Assembly: GCA_002702065.1 (NCBI GenBank)
Contig: NZXX01000004.1
Coordinates: 1 to 64,000, forward strand
DNA length: 64,000 nt
Direction: 5' to 3'
Source: Anaerolineaceae bacterium
Lineage (GTDB): Bacteria > Chloroflexota > Anaerolineae > Aggregatilineales > Phototrophicaceae
Under the pieces are notes generated by a model that saw nothing but the letters and a program-made list of their open reading frames with translations, was not told the DNA's origin and did not search any database. Below, in pieces: positions 1 through 8,642 of this stretch (within the stretch, counting starts at the first letter, position 1; each line of letters starts with the position of its first letter). The position numbers and the translations under genes were made by a program.

Positions 1-317
1 CAGTCAGGCACATGCGACCTGTTTCCAGTTCACACTTGCCTTCCGTCTGCACGCTTCCCTTGTTAAACTGCACCCCCTATTCCCTAGGGGTTTGTTAAGG
101 TTATCAAACCTTGTATTCCTCTGTCAATCCCTTTTCCGCAACATTCCCGAACTTGTTTGGGATATTTGGGATAACCACCAGACCGACAGAAACCCACCGC
201 CGGACATTGGAACACCCGGCCCATACACTGTTTTAAGCTGTATGTTGTTGTGGGAACGGGCGAAAGAATATCAGACTGAAAGGGCCGTGTCAAGGCTTTT
301 CAGCCTGAATTTCGGAA
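1..317. other. Non-coding edge region, no gene recognised
   Basis: I see no convincing gene here; the short ORFs have no recognisable protein character. The one structured element is a small perfect hairpin at 74-90 (CCCCTA, 5-base loop, TAGGGG) followed by TTTGTT. It could end a plus-strand transcript entering from the left, but the stem is only 6 bp. Confidence 0.4.
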
Positions 318-1541
318 TTAAACCTGATCTGGCACCAAGTCGTCATCGAGCGCCAGCGGCTGCACCGGTTGATCGGTCTGCACGGACACATCTTTCTCGC
401 GCTCGCCAAGGACGTCCTTGATGTAAATTTCCTCGACCAGCACGACCAGAATCGCGGTCAGCGGCACGGCCAGCAGGATGCCCAGAAAGCCGAAGAACAC
501 CGCCGCGATAATCTGCCCCAGCAAAACCATGATCGGCGGGATATTGATGCGCCCGGCCACCAGCAGCGGGCTAATCACCTGACTTTGAATCAAGGAGATG
601 GCATACGTCACCACGATAATCCAGCCAACGTTCTGCGGCTGCTGCAAGATGCCGACCGCGACCGACAAAATCACGGCGATGAGCGTGCCAAATGTGGGCA
701 CAAACGCCAGCACCCCGGCGATAACGCCCAGCGCCAGCGCCTCATCCAGCCCCAGCAGCGTCAGCCCGATCCACGTCGCCACCCCCACGAACACCATTGC
801 CAGCACGGTCGACTCCAGCCAGCCGCGCATCGCTGTATCCAAGCGGTCAATGATGGCTCGTCCACGCGACCGGTAGGGAATGGGCAGCAAGCGAATCAAT
901 CCGTTTTCATGGCTGCGCGGGTCTGTAAGCAGATACATACTCATGAACACCACAATCAGCAGGTTCAGAAACACGGATGCCACGCCGCCGACTACCGGAA
1001 TAACGCTGACGCCAAACTGCCCAAAAGCATTGAAGATCTGGTTGGCCACCTGGGTAATCAACTGCGCGTCGAACTGGAAGCTGTTGATAAAGGTCGAAAC
1101 ACCCTGCAACAGCGGGTCGCGGGGAATTTCAAGGCCAATGATCTCATAAGGCCAGCCCAGAAAATATTCCGGGGGAGTCGAATCCAACGCTTCCCAGCTT
1201 TCCTGCAACCGCAGAATACCCGCCTCGACCAGATCGGAGAGGGTTGCAAACTGGGTTGCCAGCAGTGGCAGAATTGTCAGAGTCAAAATCACAAAAAACG
1301 CCGGTATAATCAACAGCGAAACGATGGTCGCCAGCGTTCGGTTCGCCCCCCGGCGCGTCAGAAAGCGAATGGGGGTGGTGATGAGCACCACCAGCACAAT
1401 CGACGTGAGCAGCAGCAGCAAAATATTGCGAACTTCCCAGAATGCCAGCAAGCCGATAATCAAAATCAGCGCTGTAATCACCCACCGGGTCGTCTGAAAC
1501 GATGACGAAGCTGTGATTTTTTGCGACATATCCATCCCCAC
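318..1541 (-). CDS. AI-2E family transporter (PerM/YdiK-type permease)
   Basis: A 407-residue polytopic inner-membrane protein of the AI-2E/PerM family (formerly UPF0118). The usual family layout is visible: two hydrophobic helices at the N-terminus, a long soluble stretch, then paired hydrophobic helices and a glycine/proline-rich membrane core near the C-terminus, ending in an acidic tail. Members have been assigned autoinducer-2 export or Na+/H+ exchange, so the substrate cannot be named. The longest frame opens with GTG; an internal ATG at 1529 has GGGG six bases upstream and may be the true start. It is last in a minus-strand run, 27 bases after the AmaP-like gene. Confidence 0.85.
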   Translation of the reverse strand: MGMDMSQKITASSSFQTTRWVITALILIIGLLAFWEVRNILLLLLTSIVLVVLITTPIRFLTRRGANRTLATIVSLLIIPAFFVILTLTILPLLATQFATLSDLVEAGILRLQESWEALDSTPPEYFLGWPYEIIGLEIPRDPLLQGVSTFINSFQFDAQLITQVANQIFNAFGQFGVSVIPVVGGVASVFLNLLIVVFMSMYLLTDPRSHENGLIRLLPIPYRSRGRAIIDRLDTAMRGWLESTVLAMVFVGVATWIGLTLLGLDEALALGVIAGVLAFVPTFGTLIAVILSVAVGILQQPQNVGWIIVVTYAISLIQSQVISPLLVAGRINIPPIMVLLGQIIAAVFFGFLGILLAVPLTAILVVLVEEIYIKDVLGEREKDVSVQTDQPVQPLALDDDLVPDQV

Positions 1542-1568
1542 AAAACGCGTTGTTTGTTCTCTGCGACG

Positions 1569-2423
1569 CTATTCCCCGGCAGACTTTTCTTTCTTGTCCT
1601 GCTCGTCCTTGCTGCCATAACTGTTCAGCCAGTCATCACTGGTGTCCTCGTTTTTATCAGCCTTGTCATCAGCCGGTTTCTCCTCCGGCTCATCTTTCTG
1701 ACCAAACAAACCAGTACCGAACAGGCCGGGTTTATCTTCTTTCTTTTCCGCTGCGGCGGGTTCACTCGGTTTGATGATAGTATCATCAACATCGCGCACT
1801 TCCGGTTGAGCGGGTGCCGCTACTGGCTTGACCACAGACGCTGACCTTAGCGGTTCCTGTTTGGCTGCCGTTGGCAATGGTGATGCCGCCGGAGCAGCCA
1901 GTGAATCCGGTGGGGTTTCGCCCTGCAAGTAAATATGGACGCGTGGCTCCCCGCGCATCCGCAGCCCAAGCTGTTTGTTGATTACCTGCTGCAACGCCCG
2001 GCTGATCTCCTTTTGTTTCTGCGGAATATGAATATCGTCGCCGGTCACCTGCACATCCATGTCCACGTCGGCTTTACCGTTCACGGCCTTGACCGTCGCG
2101 TTGGCCGATACCACATCCGGCACCGATTCCACCGCATTCAGGATTAACCGTCGCGCACTCTCGATGCTGACATCGGTATGCGCCCCTCGCGCCCGCACCG
2201 CCAGCCCATTCACAGGCTTGCGCGGGCTTCTCAGGCCGAGGTAGAGCGTTACCAAAATCAGAATATTCAACACGACAACCACGGCCACCCGCAGCACCAG
2301 GTTCACATTCTCGATTCCCAGCAATGCCGCGCGCAGGGTTTCCGGCGCAATCGCCACAACCGTGACCACACCAATCAAAATCAGGCTGGTAACAATCGCC
2401 AGTACTCGATCAACTAATCGCAA
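1569..2423 (-). CDS. AmaP-like alkaline shock response membrane anchor (Asp23-type domain)
   Basis: Two N-terminal membrane helices (about residues 5-27 and 42-64) are followed by an Asp23/AmaP-like domain to about residue 165. The remaining 120 residues are low complexity, first Pro/Ala-rich and then Lys/Asp/Glu-rich. In Firmicutes AmaP tethers Asp23 to the membrane in envelope stress; function here is by homology only. The charged tail is longer than in typical AmaP (roughly 180 residues). The start is TTG at 2423 with GGAG seven bases upstream. It lies 12 bases after the SpoIIE gene, suggesting co-transcription. Confidence 0.72.
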   Translation of the reverse strand: MRLVDRVLAIVTSLILIGVVTVVAIAPETLRAALLGIENVNLVLRVAVVVVLNILILVTLYLGLRSPRKPVNGLAVRARGAHTDVSIESARRLILNAVESVPDVVSANATVKAVNGKADVDMDVQVTGDDIHIPQKQKEISRALQQVINKQLGLRMRGEPRVHIYLQGETPPDSLAAPAASPLPTAAKQEPLRSASVVKPVAAPAQPEVRDVDDTIIKPSEPAAAEKKEDKPGLFGTGLFGQKDEPEEKPADDKADKNEDTSDDWLNSYGSKDEQDKKEKSAGE

Positions 2424-2435
2424 AATCGCGCTCCT

Positions 2436-3710
2436 TTATCCAGTAAATCGTACAACTACAAGCGTCAGATCATCATACAAGGCCGCACCCGCGCAAAACC
2501 GGTTGACATCCGCAAGGATTGTGTCCCGAATCTGCGCTGCTGTGCCATCCGCAGCAATGCGTATCACCTGCTGCAAACGCTCTATTCCATATTCATCACC
2601 ATCGTTGTTCTGGGCTTCGGTCAGGCCATCCGTAAAATAAACCAGCACATCACCCGCTTCCAGATCAACAGGCCATATTTGCAGGGGATTATCCTTGAAC
2701 CACCCAATGGCACGCCCACCGCGCGGCAAAAACTCGATCTGCCGGTGACGATGCCGGTACACTGCCGGTGGATTATGCCCGGCATTCACGTTCAAACATC
2801 GGCCACCCGGCTCAAAGACGCTGTAATACGCCGTGACAAACATGCCACTATCCGAGTCTTCGACGATCAGGTCATTGGTCTGGCTCAGAACATCCACCGG
2901 GGCCAGGCCGGCATAGGCATAACTCCGAATAAAGCTGCGCGACACCGCCATAAACAACGCCGCCGCCGCCCCTTTGTCAGATACATCCGCAATCACAATG
3001 CCCAGGTTGCCATCCGCCAGCCGGAAAGCATCGTAAAAATCGCCGGCCATTTCGCGGGCAGCCTGCCACGTCGCGGCGACATCATACCCGTCGAGTTGGG
3101 GCAGTTGGGACGGAATCAGCGCCGACTGAATTTCCCGCGCCAGTTGCAGTTCGCGTTCCAGGCGGCCTTTTTCAACCGCCACGGCGTATAAACGGGCATT
3201 CTCGATGGCGACCCCGGCCTGCCCTGCCACCATCATCAGCAGGTCGCGGTCTGCTTCGCTGAACATGCCGTGACGCATGGCGGTATCGACATACACCACC
3301 CCCACCAGCCGGTCATTGACCAGCATCGGCGCACACAGGATCGCCCGCAGCCCGCGCAAAATGATGCTCTGTCCCGGTTCAATGCGCTCATCTTCCATCG
3401 CATTATTGGTCAGAAGCGCCCGCCGCGTATCCACCACTTTGTCAACAACTGTTGTACTATACGCCTGATCATCATCCAGGGTTTCGCCGCTGACCCCATG
3501 CGCCACCCGCACCACCAGTTCGCCTGTGGTTTCATCCGCGATCATCAGGACGCCCCGTTCCGCCCGCGTCAGCTGAATGACCGCGTCCATCGACTGGTGC
3601 AGCACCTCATCAAAGTCCAGGCTCGAATTCATCGTCTGCATGATCTGGTACAGCGTAAGCATATGTTCGGGGCTGACATTCGAGAGCGTTGGCGAGTCAG
3701 GCATGCGCAA
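2436..3710 (-). CDS. GAF domain SpoIIE/RsbU-type PP2C serine phosphatase
   Basis: A GAF sensor (about residues 25-165), a short coiled-coil linker and a SpoIIE-type PP2C phosphatase (about 195-423). The metal-binding motifs GDFYD (223-227), ADVSDKG (about 241-247) and FTDGLTE near the C-terminus are present, so the enzyme should be active. This family dephosphorylates STAS anti-anti-sigma factors in partner-switching cascades. No STAS protein is in the window. It heads the operon with the AmaP-like and AI-2E genes and is preceded by an extended -10 promoter at 3739-3747. A second SpoIIE protein is at 61922. Confidence 0.9.
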   Translation of the reverse strand: MRMPDSPTLSNVSPEHMLTLYQIMQTMNSSLDFDEVLHQSMDAVIQLTRAERGVLMIADETTGELVVRVAHGVSGETLDDDQAYSTTVVDKVVDTRRALLTNNAMEDERIEPGQSIILRGLRAILCAPMLVNDRLVGVVYVDTAMRHGMFSEADRDLLMMVAGQAGVAIENARLYAVAVEKGRLERELQLAREIQSALIPSQLPQLDGYDVAATWQAAREMAGDFYDAFRLADGNLGIVIADVSDKGAAAALFMAVSRSFIRSYAYAGLAPVDVLSQTNDLIVEDSDSGMFVTAYYSVFEPGGRCLNVNAGHNPPAVYRHRHRQIEFLPRGGRAIGWFKDNPLQIWPVDLEAGDVLVYFTDGLTEAQNNDGDEYGIERLQQVIRIAADGTAAQIRDTILADVNRFCAGAALYDDLTLVVVRFTG

Positions 3711-3738
3711 CCTTCAGCATATTTGTTCCATATTCATT

Positions 3739-3747
3739 ATTATAGCA
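3739..3747 (-). promoter_or_regulatory. Extended -10 promoter of the SpoIIE operon
   Basis: The minus strand reads TGC followed by a perfect TATAAT about 30 bases upstream of the start at 3710. No good -35 is seen, as expected for an extended -10. It is divergent from the equivalent element at 3778-3786. Confidence 0.6.
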
Positions 3748-3777
3748 CCGCCCGCTGCATCATGGGGGGCAAAAGTT

Positions 3778-3786
3778 TGCTATAAT
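3778..3786 (+). promoter_or_regulatory. Extended -10 promoter of the M20 dipeptidase gene
   Basis: TGC followed by TATAAT, 46 bases before the start codon at 3833. It is the same nine bases as the divergent element at 3739-3747, and no convincing -35 is visible. Confidence 0.6.
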
Positions 3787-3832
3787 CCGCTGCATATTTT
3801 AACAGTCCACCCTAGAAAAGGTTGCACCCGGC

Positions 3833-5209
3833 ATGACCAATGTTTATGACTATGCGCAGAATAATCGTGACCGTTTCTTGCAACAACTCATCGAACTGGT
3901 TCGCATCCCCAGCGTGGGTACAGACCCGGCGCGTCGGGCCGACACACTGCGCGCTGCGGAATGGATCGCCGACGACATGCGCCGTATCGGGCTGAACAAC
4001 GTCGCCATCCTCCCGACCGAAGGCAACCCCGCCGTTTATGCGGACTGGCTGGAAGCCGGCGACCAGGCACCGACCGTGCTCATCTACGCGCACTACGACG
4101 TCCAGCCAGCCGAACTGTCTGACGGCTGGGACAGCGACCCCTTCGAGCCAACCGAGCGGAATGGCGTACTGTATGGGCGCGGCATCGCCGACGACAAGAG
4201 CAATGTCATCATCACGCTTAAAGCCGCCGAATCGCTGCTGGCCAGTGAGGAAGGCTGCCCGGTCAATCTCAAGTTCCTGTTCGAAGGCGAAGAAGAAGGC
4301 GGATCGCCCAACCTGCCCGGCTTTATCCGCGACTACAAAGACCGGCTTCAGGCGGACATGGCCATTATCGCAGACGGCGGGTTGGAAAAACCGGACGAGC
4401 CAATGATTATCTACGCCATGCGCGGCATCGTCGCCTTCGAGGTCCGCATCACCGGTCCCATCACCGACCTGCACAGCGGGGTTCACGGCGGCAGCGTCCA
4501 CAACCCGGCGCAGGTCATTGCCGAAATGGTCGCCAAACTGCATAACGAAGACGGCAGCATCGCTGTTCCTGGCTTTTACGACGACGTTGAAAACCTGGAC
4601 GATGCCGAACGTGCCGAAGTCCAGAAAAGCGATATGTCCCAGCAAGAATGGGACCAGAACGTTGGTGCGCCCAAAGACTGGGGTGAGCCCGGCTACTCGC
4701 TGGCAGAACGCACCGGGTCGCGCCCCACGCTGGAGATCAACGGCATCTATGGCGGCTACATTGGCGATGGTTTCAAGACCGTCATTCCGTCAAAGGCGAT
4801 GGCAAAGATCAGCTGCCGCCTGGTCGCCAACCAGAAACCGGACAAAATTTACGAAATGGTGACCAGCTACATCCGCCAGATCGCACCACCAACCGTGCAT
4901 GTCGAGTTTCAGAAACATGGCGACGGCGCACCTATCCGCGTCCCGCTGGACAGCCCCATCGTGCAGGCCCTCAGCCGCGCATTCAAGCTGCACTGGACCC
5001 AGGAAGCCGCCTATAAACGCACCGGCGGTTCCATCCCCATTGTCGCGGTGCTGCAAGATGAACTGAATCTGCCCTGTGTGCCGTTGGGCTTTTCGCTGGC
5101 CGACAGTGGCATTCACGGCCCCAACGAAAATTACCATGTCGATATGTTCCACAAGGGTGTGGATACCACCATCCGCTTCCTTCAGGAAATCGCCGCCGCA
5201 TCCAGCTAG
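3833..5209 (+). CDS. M20 family metallodipeptidase (CNDP-like)
   Basis: A 458-residue cytosolic zinc peptidase of the M20A/dipeptidase type. Zinc-site motifs are intact: AHYDVQP (H87, D89), GRGIADDKS (D120) and EGEEEGGS (Glu 153-155, catalytic base and metal ligand). An M20 dimerisation domain lies in the middle, with GVHGG for the inter-subunit histidine, and a C-terminal GGSIP/HGPNE segment supplies the last ligand. The family hydrolyses dipeptides or N-acyl amino acids; the exact substrate is unknown. It is monocistronic, with an extended -10 promoter upstream and a bidirectional terminator downstream. Confidence 0.9.
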   Translation: MTNVYDYAQNNRDRFLQQLIELVRIPSVGTDPARRADTLRAAEWIADDMRRIGLNNVAILPTEGNPAVYADWLEAGDQAPTVLIYAHYDVQPAELSDGWDSDPFEPTERNGVLYGRGIADDKSNVIITLKAAESLLASEEGCPVNLKFLFEGEEEGGSPNLPGFIRDYKDRLQADMAIIADGGLEKPDEPMIIYAMRGIVAFEVRITGPITDLHSGVHGGSVHNPAQVIAEMVAKLHNEDGSIAVPGFYDDVENLDDAERAEVQKSDMSQQEWDQNVGAPKDWGEPGYSLAERTGSRPTLEINGIYGGYIGDGFKTVIPSKAMAKISCRLVANQKPDKIYEMVTSYIRQIAPPTVHVEFQKHGDGAPIRVPLDSPIVQALSRAFKLHWTQEAAYKRTGGSIPIVAVLQDELNLPCVPLGFSLADSGIHGPNENYHVDMFHKGVDTTIRFLQEIAAASS

Positions 5210-5218
5210 AATCAAAAA

Positions 5219-5250
5219 AGGGCGAGTAGAGTCAGCCTCTCTCGCCCTGA
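5219..5250. terminator. Bidirectional terminator between convergent genes
   Basis: A perfect 8-bp stem (AGGGCGAG at 5219-5226, CTCGCCCT at 5241-5248) with a 14-base loop. It is followed on the plus strand by GATTTTG and on the minus strand by TTTTTTGATT, so it can stop both the dipeptidase and the HtrA transcripts. Confidence 0.85.
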
Positions 5251-5269
5251 TTTTGAATGTGAATTGCGC

Positions 5270-6379
5270 TTATGGACGCGGGGTCAGACGTGCAGTCAGT
5301 TCCACCGTTTCGTCACCGTTGCGCAGGACCGTCAGGGTCACATTGTCCCCTGGCTGGGTGTTGCGCGCCAGATACGAAATCAGGTCACCGATACCCGTCA
5401 GCGGTTCGCCATTGATGGCGGTAATGATATCCACCTGCATCGGAATTTCCTGACCATTCACCGTCTGGATATCGCCGGGTTCCTGCAAGCCTGCACGGGC
5501 TGCGGGGCCGCCGGGCGAAACAGTCGCCACGACCACACCCTGCGTATCACTCGGCAGGTCAAGGGCTTCAATCACCGACAGGGTGACATTTCCGCCGCCA
5601 ATGCCCAGATAGCTGTAGCTCACGAAGCCATTGTCGATCAATTCCTGGCTCACGCGCTGGGTCAGGTTACTCGGTACGGCAAAGCCGACACCGGAACTGC
5701 TGCCAGAGCCACTGACGATCTGCGAGTTGACACCGATCAGGCGGCCTTCAAGATCAAGCAGCGGCCCACCACTGTTACCGGGGTTAATCGGCGCGTCGGT
5801 CTGGATTACACCGCCAATCGAGAAGTCCGTCAGGCCCTGGATCGTCCGATCCAACGCACTGATGATCCCGTTCGTCAGGGTCCAGCGCTGACCAAAGGGG
5901 CTGCCAATTGCCAGCACACCTTCGCCGATCACCAATTCATCAGAGTTACCCCATTCAATTGGATACAGCTTATCGGCTGGCACATCTACTTTTACAACAG
6001 CCAGGTCCGAATCGGGGTCCAGCCCGACCACCTCACCGCGTGCCAGGGTGCCATCGAGGAAATTGACTTCGATCTGGGTCGCACCATCAACCACATGATT
6101 GTTGGTGACGATGTGCCCTTCCTTGTCGATGACAAAGCCGGAGCCAGAACCCGCGACAGCGCCGTTCTGGCCGAACTGGCCCGCGCCTTGCCGCTGCGCC
6201 ACAACGTTAATCGCCACAACCGACGGGCTCACCCGGTTGTAAACTTCGGTAAATACATCAAAATCCGTCAAAGCCGCCGAGCCAGCCTGCCCTGTTTCCT
6301 GGGGCAAGACGGCGGGCGCAATGGCGAAAATCATCACGATGCCGACCAGTATTGCAAGTAACCACCTGCGTAATGACAT
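5270..6379 (-). CDS. HtrA/DegP-type serine protease with PDZ domain
   Basis: An S1C protease of 369 residues acting outside the membrane in protein quality control. An N-terminal signal or anchor helix (residues 5-26) precedes a trypsin-like domain with an intact triad: H95 in TNNHVV, D125 in DSDLAVVK and S203 in GNSGGPLLD. One PDZ domain follows at about 260-365, as in DegS/HtrA-type proteins with a single PDZ. The ATG start at 6379 has a strong AAAGGAGG site. It is a single-gene unit, convergent with the dipeptidase gene. Confidence 0.93.
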   Translation of the reverse strand: MSLRRWLLAILVGIVMIFAIAPAVLPQETGQAGSAALTDFDVFTEVYNRVSPSVVAINVVAQRQGAGQFGQNGAVAGSGSGFVIDKEGHIVTNNHVVDGATQIEVNFLDGTLARGEVVGLDPDSDLAVVKVDVPADKLYPIEWGNSDELVIGEGVLAIGSPFGQRWTLTNGIISALDRTIQGLTDFSIGGVIQTDAPINPGNSGGPLLDLEGRLIGVNSQIVSGSGSSSGVGFAVPSNLTQRVSQELIDNGFVSYSYLGIGGGNVTLSVIEALDLPSDTQGVVVATVSPGGPAARAGLQEPGDIQTVNGQEIPMQVDIITAINGEPLTGIGDLISYLARNTQPGDNVTLTVLRNGDETVELTARLTPRP

Positions 6380-6422
6380 ATATCCCTCCTTTATGAATCT
6401 ATGTCGTTAAACCACACAAACA

Positions 6423-6450
6423 ACGGCGTATGCATTTGATGCAACGCCGT
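6423..6450 (-). terminator. Hairpin after the TIM-barrel-like gene
   Basis: A long stem formed by ACGGCGT/ACGCCGT and an inner TGCAT/ATGCA with one bulged A. On the minus strand it is followed by TGTTTGTGT, so it can terminate the run ending at 6532. The T-tract is only moderate. Confidence 0.6.
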
Positions 6451-6531
6451 CTGACTACAGAGTTAGCTTTATACTAAAGCGTGAATGTTAGAAGATTGTC
6501 GAAGAATAATGATGTATGGATAAGTGCTGAC

Positions 6532-7764
6532 TCAGGGACGATTAACCCACTGACCAAACTGCGCCCATTCCAGATCATCGGTGGTCCAGCCTGCATAAAT
6601 AGCCAGACCGCGCACAAACTGAGCCGCTTCACCAGCTTGTTGCAACCCGGCAGCGTACCCGGCAAGGGCCGTTTCCACATTCTCGACAGCAGGGTCATGG
6701 CCGGGCGGTTCCGCGTCATAGGTCGGAATCCCGATTAGCAACTGCGTGCCCTCACCCAGTTCACCGATAGCCTCGGCAAATGTTTCGACCTGATATGCCA
6801 TCCAGATTTCATAATCGTCCGGCTCGCTCAACCCGCTGTTATAGGCCATCACCGCCATCTGATCCGTCAGCAGCGCCACACTCTGTTTATATTCCGTCTG
6901 CCAGATCGTGCCCGGCACAATCAGCGGCGGCACCGGAATATCGGCATCTTCCGGGCTCCAGTCCGGTGGAACAGCCACCGAAACAGGCACCGTATCGCCC
7001 ACACTGGCGCGCACCTTACGCAGCAGATCAAGGAAGTTTTCGTCGCCATCCCACACGGGTTCGATGTTGAGGAATACCCCATCAAAGCCCAGTTCCGTCA
7101 CCACGCTGCCGCTGAAATCAGCAATATTCTGCTGCAATTCCTCATCGTCAAGCCGGTAGCCATCTTCGCCCAGGTTCACGGGGAAGCTCACCCAACCATG
7201 CAGATCAAGCTGCGGATACAATTCCTTGACCTGCTGGACAAAAGCCCGCACAGCCGTAAAGTTTTCGGCGCCGCGCCAGGTGCCGTCCTCTTGCAACCAG
7301 CTCACCCAGGCATACACCGTGCCAATGTCATTTTCCTGCCACTGCGCCACGAGGTCTGCCACGTCCTCCGGTTCATGGACCGCATACGTCCATTCGGTGC
7401 CGATCCAGATGGCGTGCGGCAGGTTCGCCACTTCCGGCGGCTTCAACCCGCGCAGGAACAGAATCACCGCGATCACCAGAATAACGCCGACCACAGCCCC
7501 GGCAATGAGCTGAATGCGTGGAATGCGGATGGTTGGCAGCGTAATCTTCAAGCGGCCCGGCGTCGACAGATGGCGCGAACCGGGTGGTACCGTCTGGTTT
7601 TGCTGCTGCTGATGCCGTTCACGGCGGCGACGCTGCCGTTCGCGCGCGCCCGCCCCGGCGTGGTGGTCTTTCTTCCGGCGTCTCGGATTCTGGTGAAGGA
7701 AATTCGGAACCCACGTCGTCTCCTGCTTATAGTAAGGCCAGTTTAGCCAGCAACGGCGGGCCAA
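6532..7764 (-). CDS. Membrane-anchored extracellular protein, TIM-barrel/GH18-like
   Basis: A basic, Gln/Arg-rich N-terminus is followed by one membrane helix (about residues 88-106) and a roughly 300-residue exterior domain. Segments such as VYAWVSW, LDLHGWVSF and FDGVFLNIEP, with an FxNxEP-type strand end, resemble the beta/alpha barrel of GH18-like or other glycosidase-fold proteins. A substrate cannot be named. The start is a problem: in this frame only weak TTG codons exist (7764 overlapping dgkA, or 7551). A well-placed GTG at 7714 with CAGGAG upstream opens another frame that stops after 31 codons, so a frameshift is possible (see findings). Last gene of the mtaB-to-dgkA run. Confidence 0.6.
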   Translation of the reverse strand: MARRCWLNWPYYKQETTWVPNFLHQNPRRRKKDHHAGAGARERQRRRRERHQQQQNQTVPPGSRHLSTPGRLKITLPTIRIPRIQLIAGAVVGVILVIAVILFLRGLKPPEVANLPHAIWIGTEWTYAVHEPEDVADLVAQWQENDIGTVYAWVSWLQEDGTWRGAENFTAVRAFVQQVKELYPQLDLHGWVSFPVNLGEDGYRLDDEELQQNIADFSGSVVTELGFDGVFLNIEPVWDGDENFLDLLRKVRASVGDTVPVSVAVPPDWSPEDADIPVPPLIVPGTIWQTEYKQSVALLTDQMAVMAYNSGLSEPDDYEIWMAYQVETFAEAIGELGEGTQLLIGIPTYDAEPPGHDPAVENVETALAGYAAGLQQAGEAAQFVRGLAIYAGWTTDDLEWAQFGQWVNRP

Positions 7765-8167
7765 GGATCAGCAAGCCAACAATCACAGATGCGACCACCC
7801 CCAGCAGCACAGCCGCCGAGGCGACATCTTTCCCGACTTTTGCCATCGGATGCAGGCCGGGTGCCGCGATGTTAATGGCTGCTTCGACGGCTGCGTTCAT
7901 GAACTCCGCCATCCACACCATTGTAATCGTCAATATCAGCACCGCCAGTTCGGTCAAACCAATTTCCAGCCACACGGCCACAACCATAATCAGGATACTG
8001 GCAACGGCCTGAATGCGCGTGTTCTTCTGGCGGCGCAGCATATACAACCACCCCGCCAGCGCATACCCCAGACTGCTGGCGCGGTCTCGACTGGTGATCG
8101 GGCTGTATTCATCCGGGTCAATCTTCATCGTGCTGGTCAGGTCTTCCAACACTTTATTCGTTCTCAT
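7727..8167 (-). CDS. dgkA: Diacylglycerol/undecaprenol kinase (DgkA family)
   Basis: A small integral membrane lipid kinase with three helices. Family signatures are visible in EFMNAAVEAAIN (catalytic and metal-binding Glu) and KDVASAAVLL. In Gram-positive-type bacteria this family phosphorylates undecaprenol for cell-wall lipid recycling. I choose the ATG at 8167, which overlaps the ybeY stop by 14 bases; an ATG at 8182 is also in frame. The ybeY-dgkA order is the classical one and supports the call. Confidence 0.88.
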   Translation of the reverse strand: MRTNKVLEDLTSTMKIDPDEYSPITSRDRASSLGYALAGWLYMLRRQKNTRIQAVASILIMVVAVWLEIGLTELAVLILTITMVWMAEFMNAAVEAAINIAAPGLHPMAKVGKDVASAAVLLGVVASVIVGLLILGPPLLAKLALL

Positions 8168-8642
8168 GATCATAACTCTCAAGCGCTGGCACGATCTCCA
8201 GCGGGATTCGCAGCGTTGTCAGCGCCGTATCCTGCGCCGCCCACATTTCGGCCCGCCGGGCTGCGGTATCATGATCATAACCCAGCAGGTGCAGCGTGCC
8301 ATGTGCCACCAGCAGTGCCAGACTGTCCGCCAGATCGTGTGCTTCCCGCGCGGCCTGTGCCTGAGCATACGGATACGCAATGATCAGGTCGCCCAGATAC
8401 GGCGGCCCGTCAGGCTCATCAACCATCGGCTCATCGGCGGGGAATGACAATACATCCGTCGGCGCGTCAACACCCCGGTACTGCCGGTTCAAAGCCGCCA
8501 CCGCCGCATCGTCGGTAATGACGATGGTCAGACCAGCATCAGAGGCCGCTTCCTGATCCAGTACAACCTGTGCCGCTTCCTGCAAACGAGTCGCATCAAC
8601 AGCGTAGCCAGACTCGTTTATCACCTCAATTGACGAACGCAT
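8154..8642 (-). CDS. ybeY: Endoribonuclease YbeY (rRNA maturation factor)
   Basis: A 162-residue UPF0054 protein with the zinc signature HGxLHLxGYDH (H114, H118, H124). YbeY is a metal-dependent RNase required for 16S rRNA 3'-end maturation and ribosome quality control. It is abutted by the pgpH-like gene upstream (stop codon directly before this start) and overlaps dgkA downstream, matching the phoH-pgpH-ybeY-dgkA string of other bacteria, with phoH missing here. Confidence 0.95.
   Translation of the reverse strand: MRSSIEVINESGYAVDATRLQEAAQVVLDQEAASDAGLTIVITDDAAVAALNRQYRGVDAPTDVLSFPADEPMVDEPDGPPYLGDLIIAYPYAQAQAAREAHDLADSLALLVAHGTLHLLGYDHDTAARRAEMWAAQDTALTTLRIPLEIVPALESYDHENE

Noticed and set aside
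369..1505. Plus-strand open frame opposite the AI-2E gene
   Set aside because: Composition is dominated by His, Gln and Arg, typical of antisense to a hydrophobic membrane protein.
5264..6361. Long plus-strand open frame opposite the HtrA gene
   Set aside because: It is a shadow of a gene with an intact catalytic triad; the predicted protein is His/Arg/Gln-rich and has no recognisable domain.
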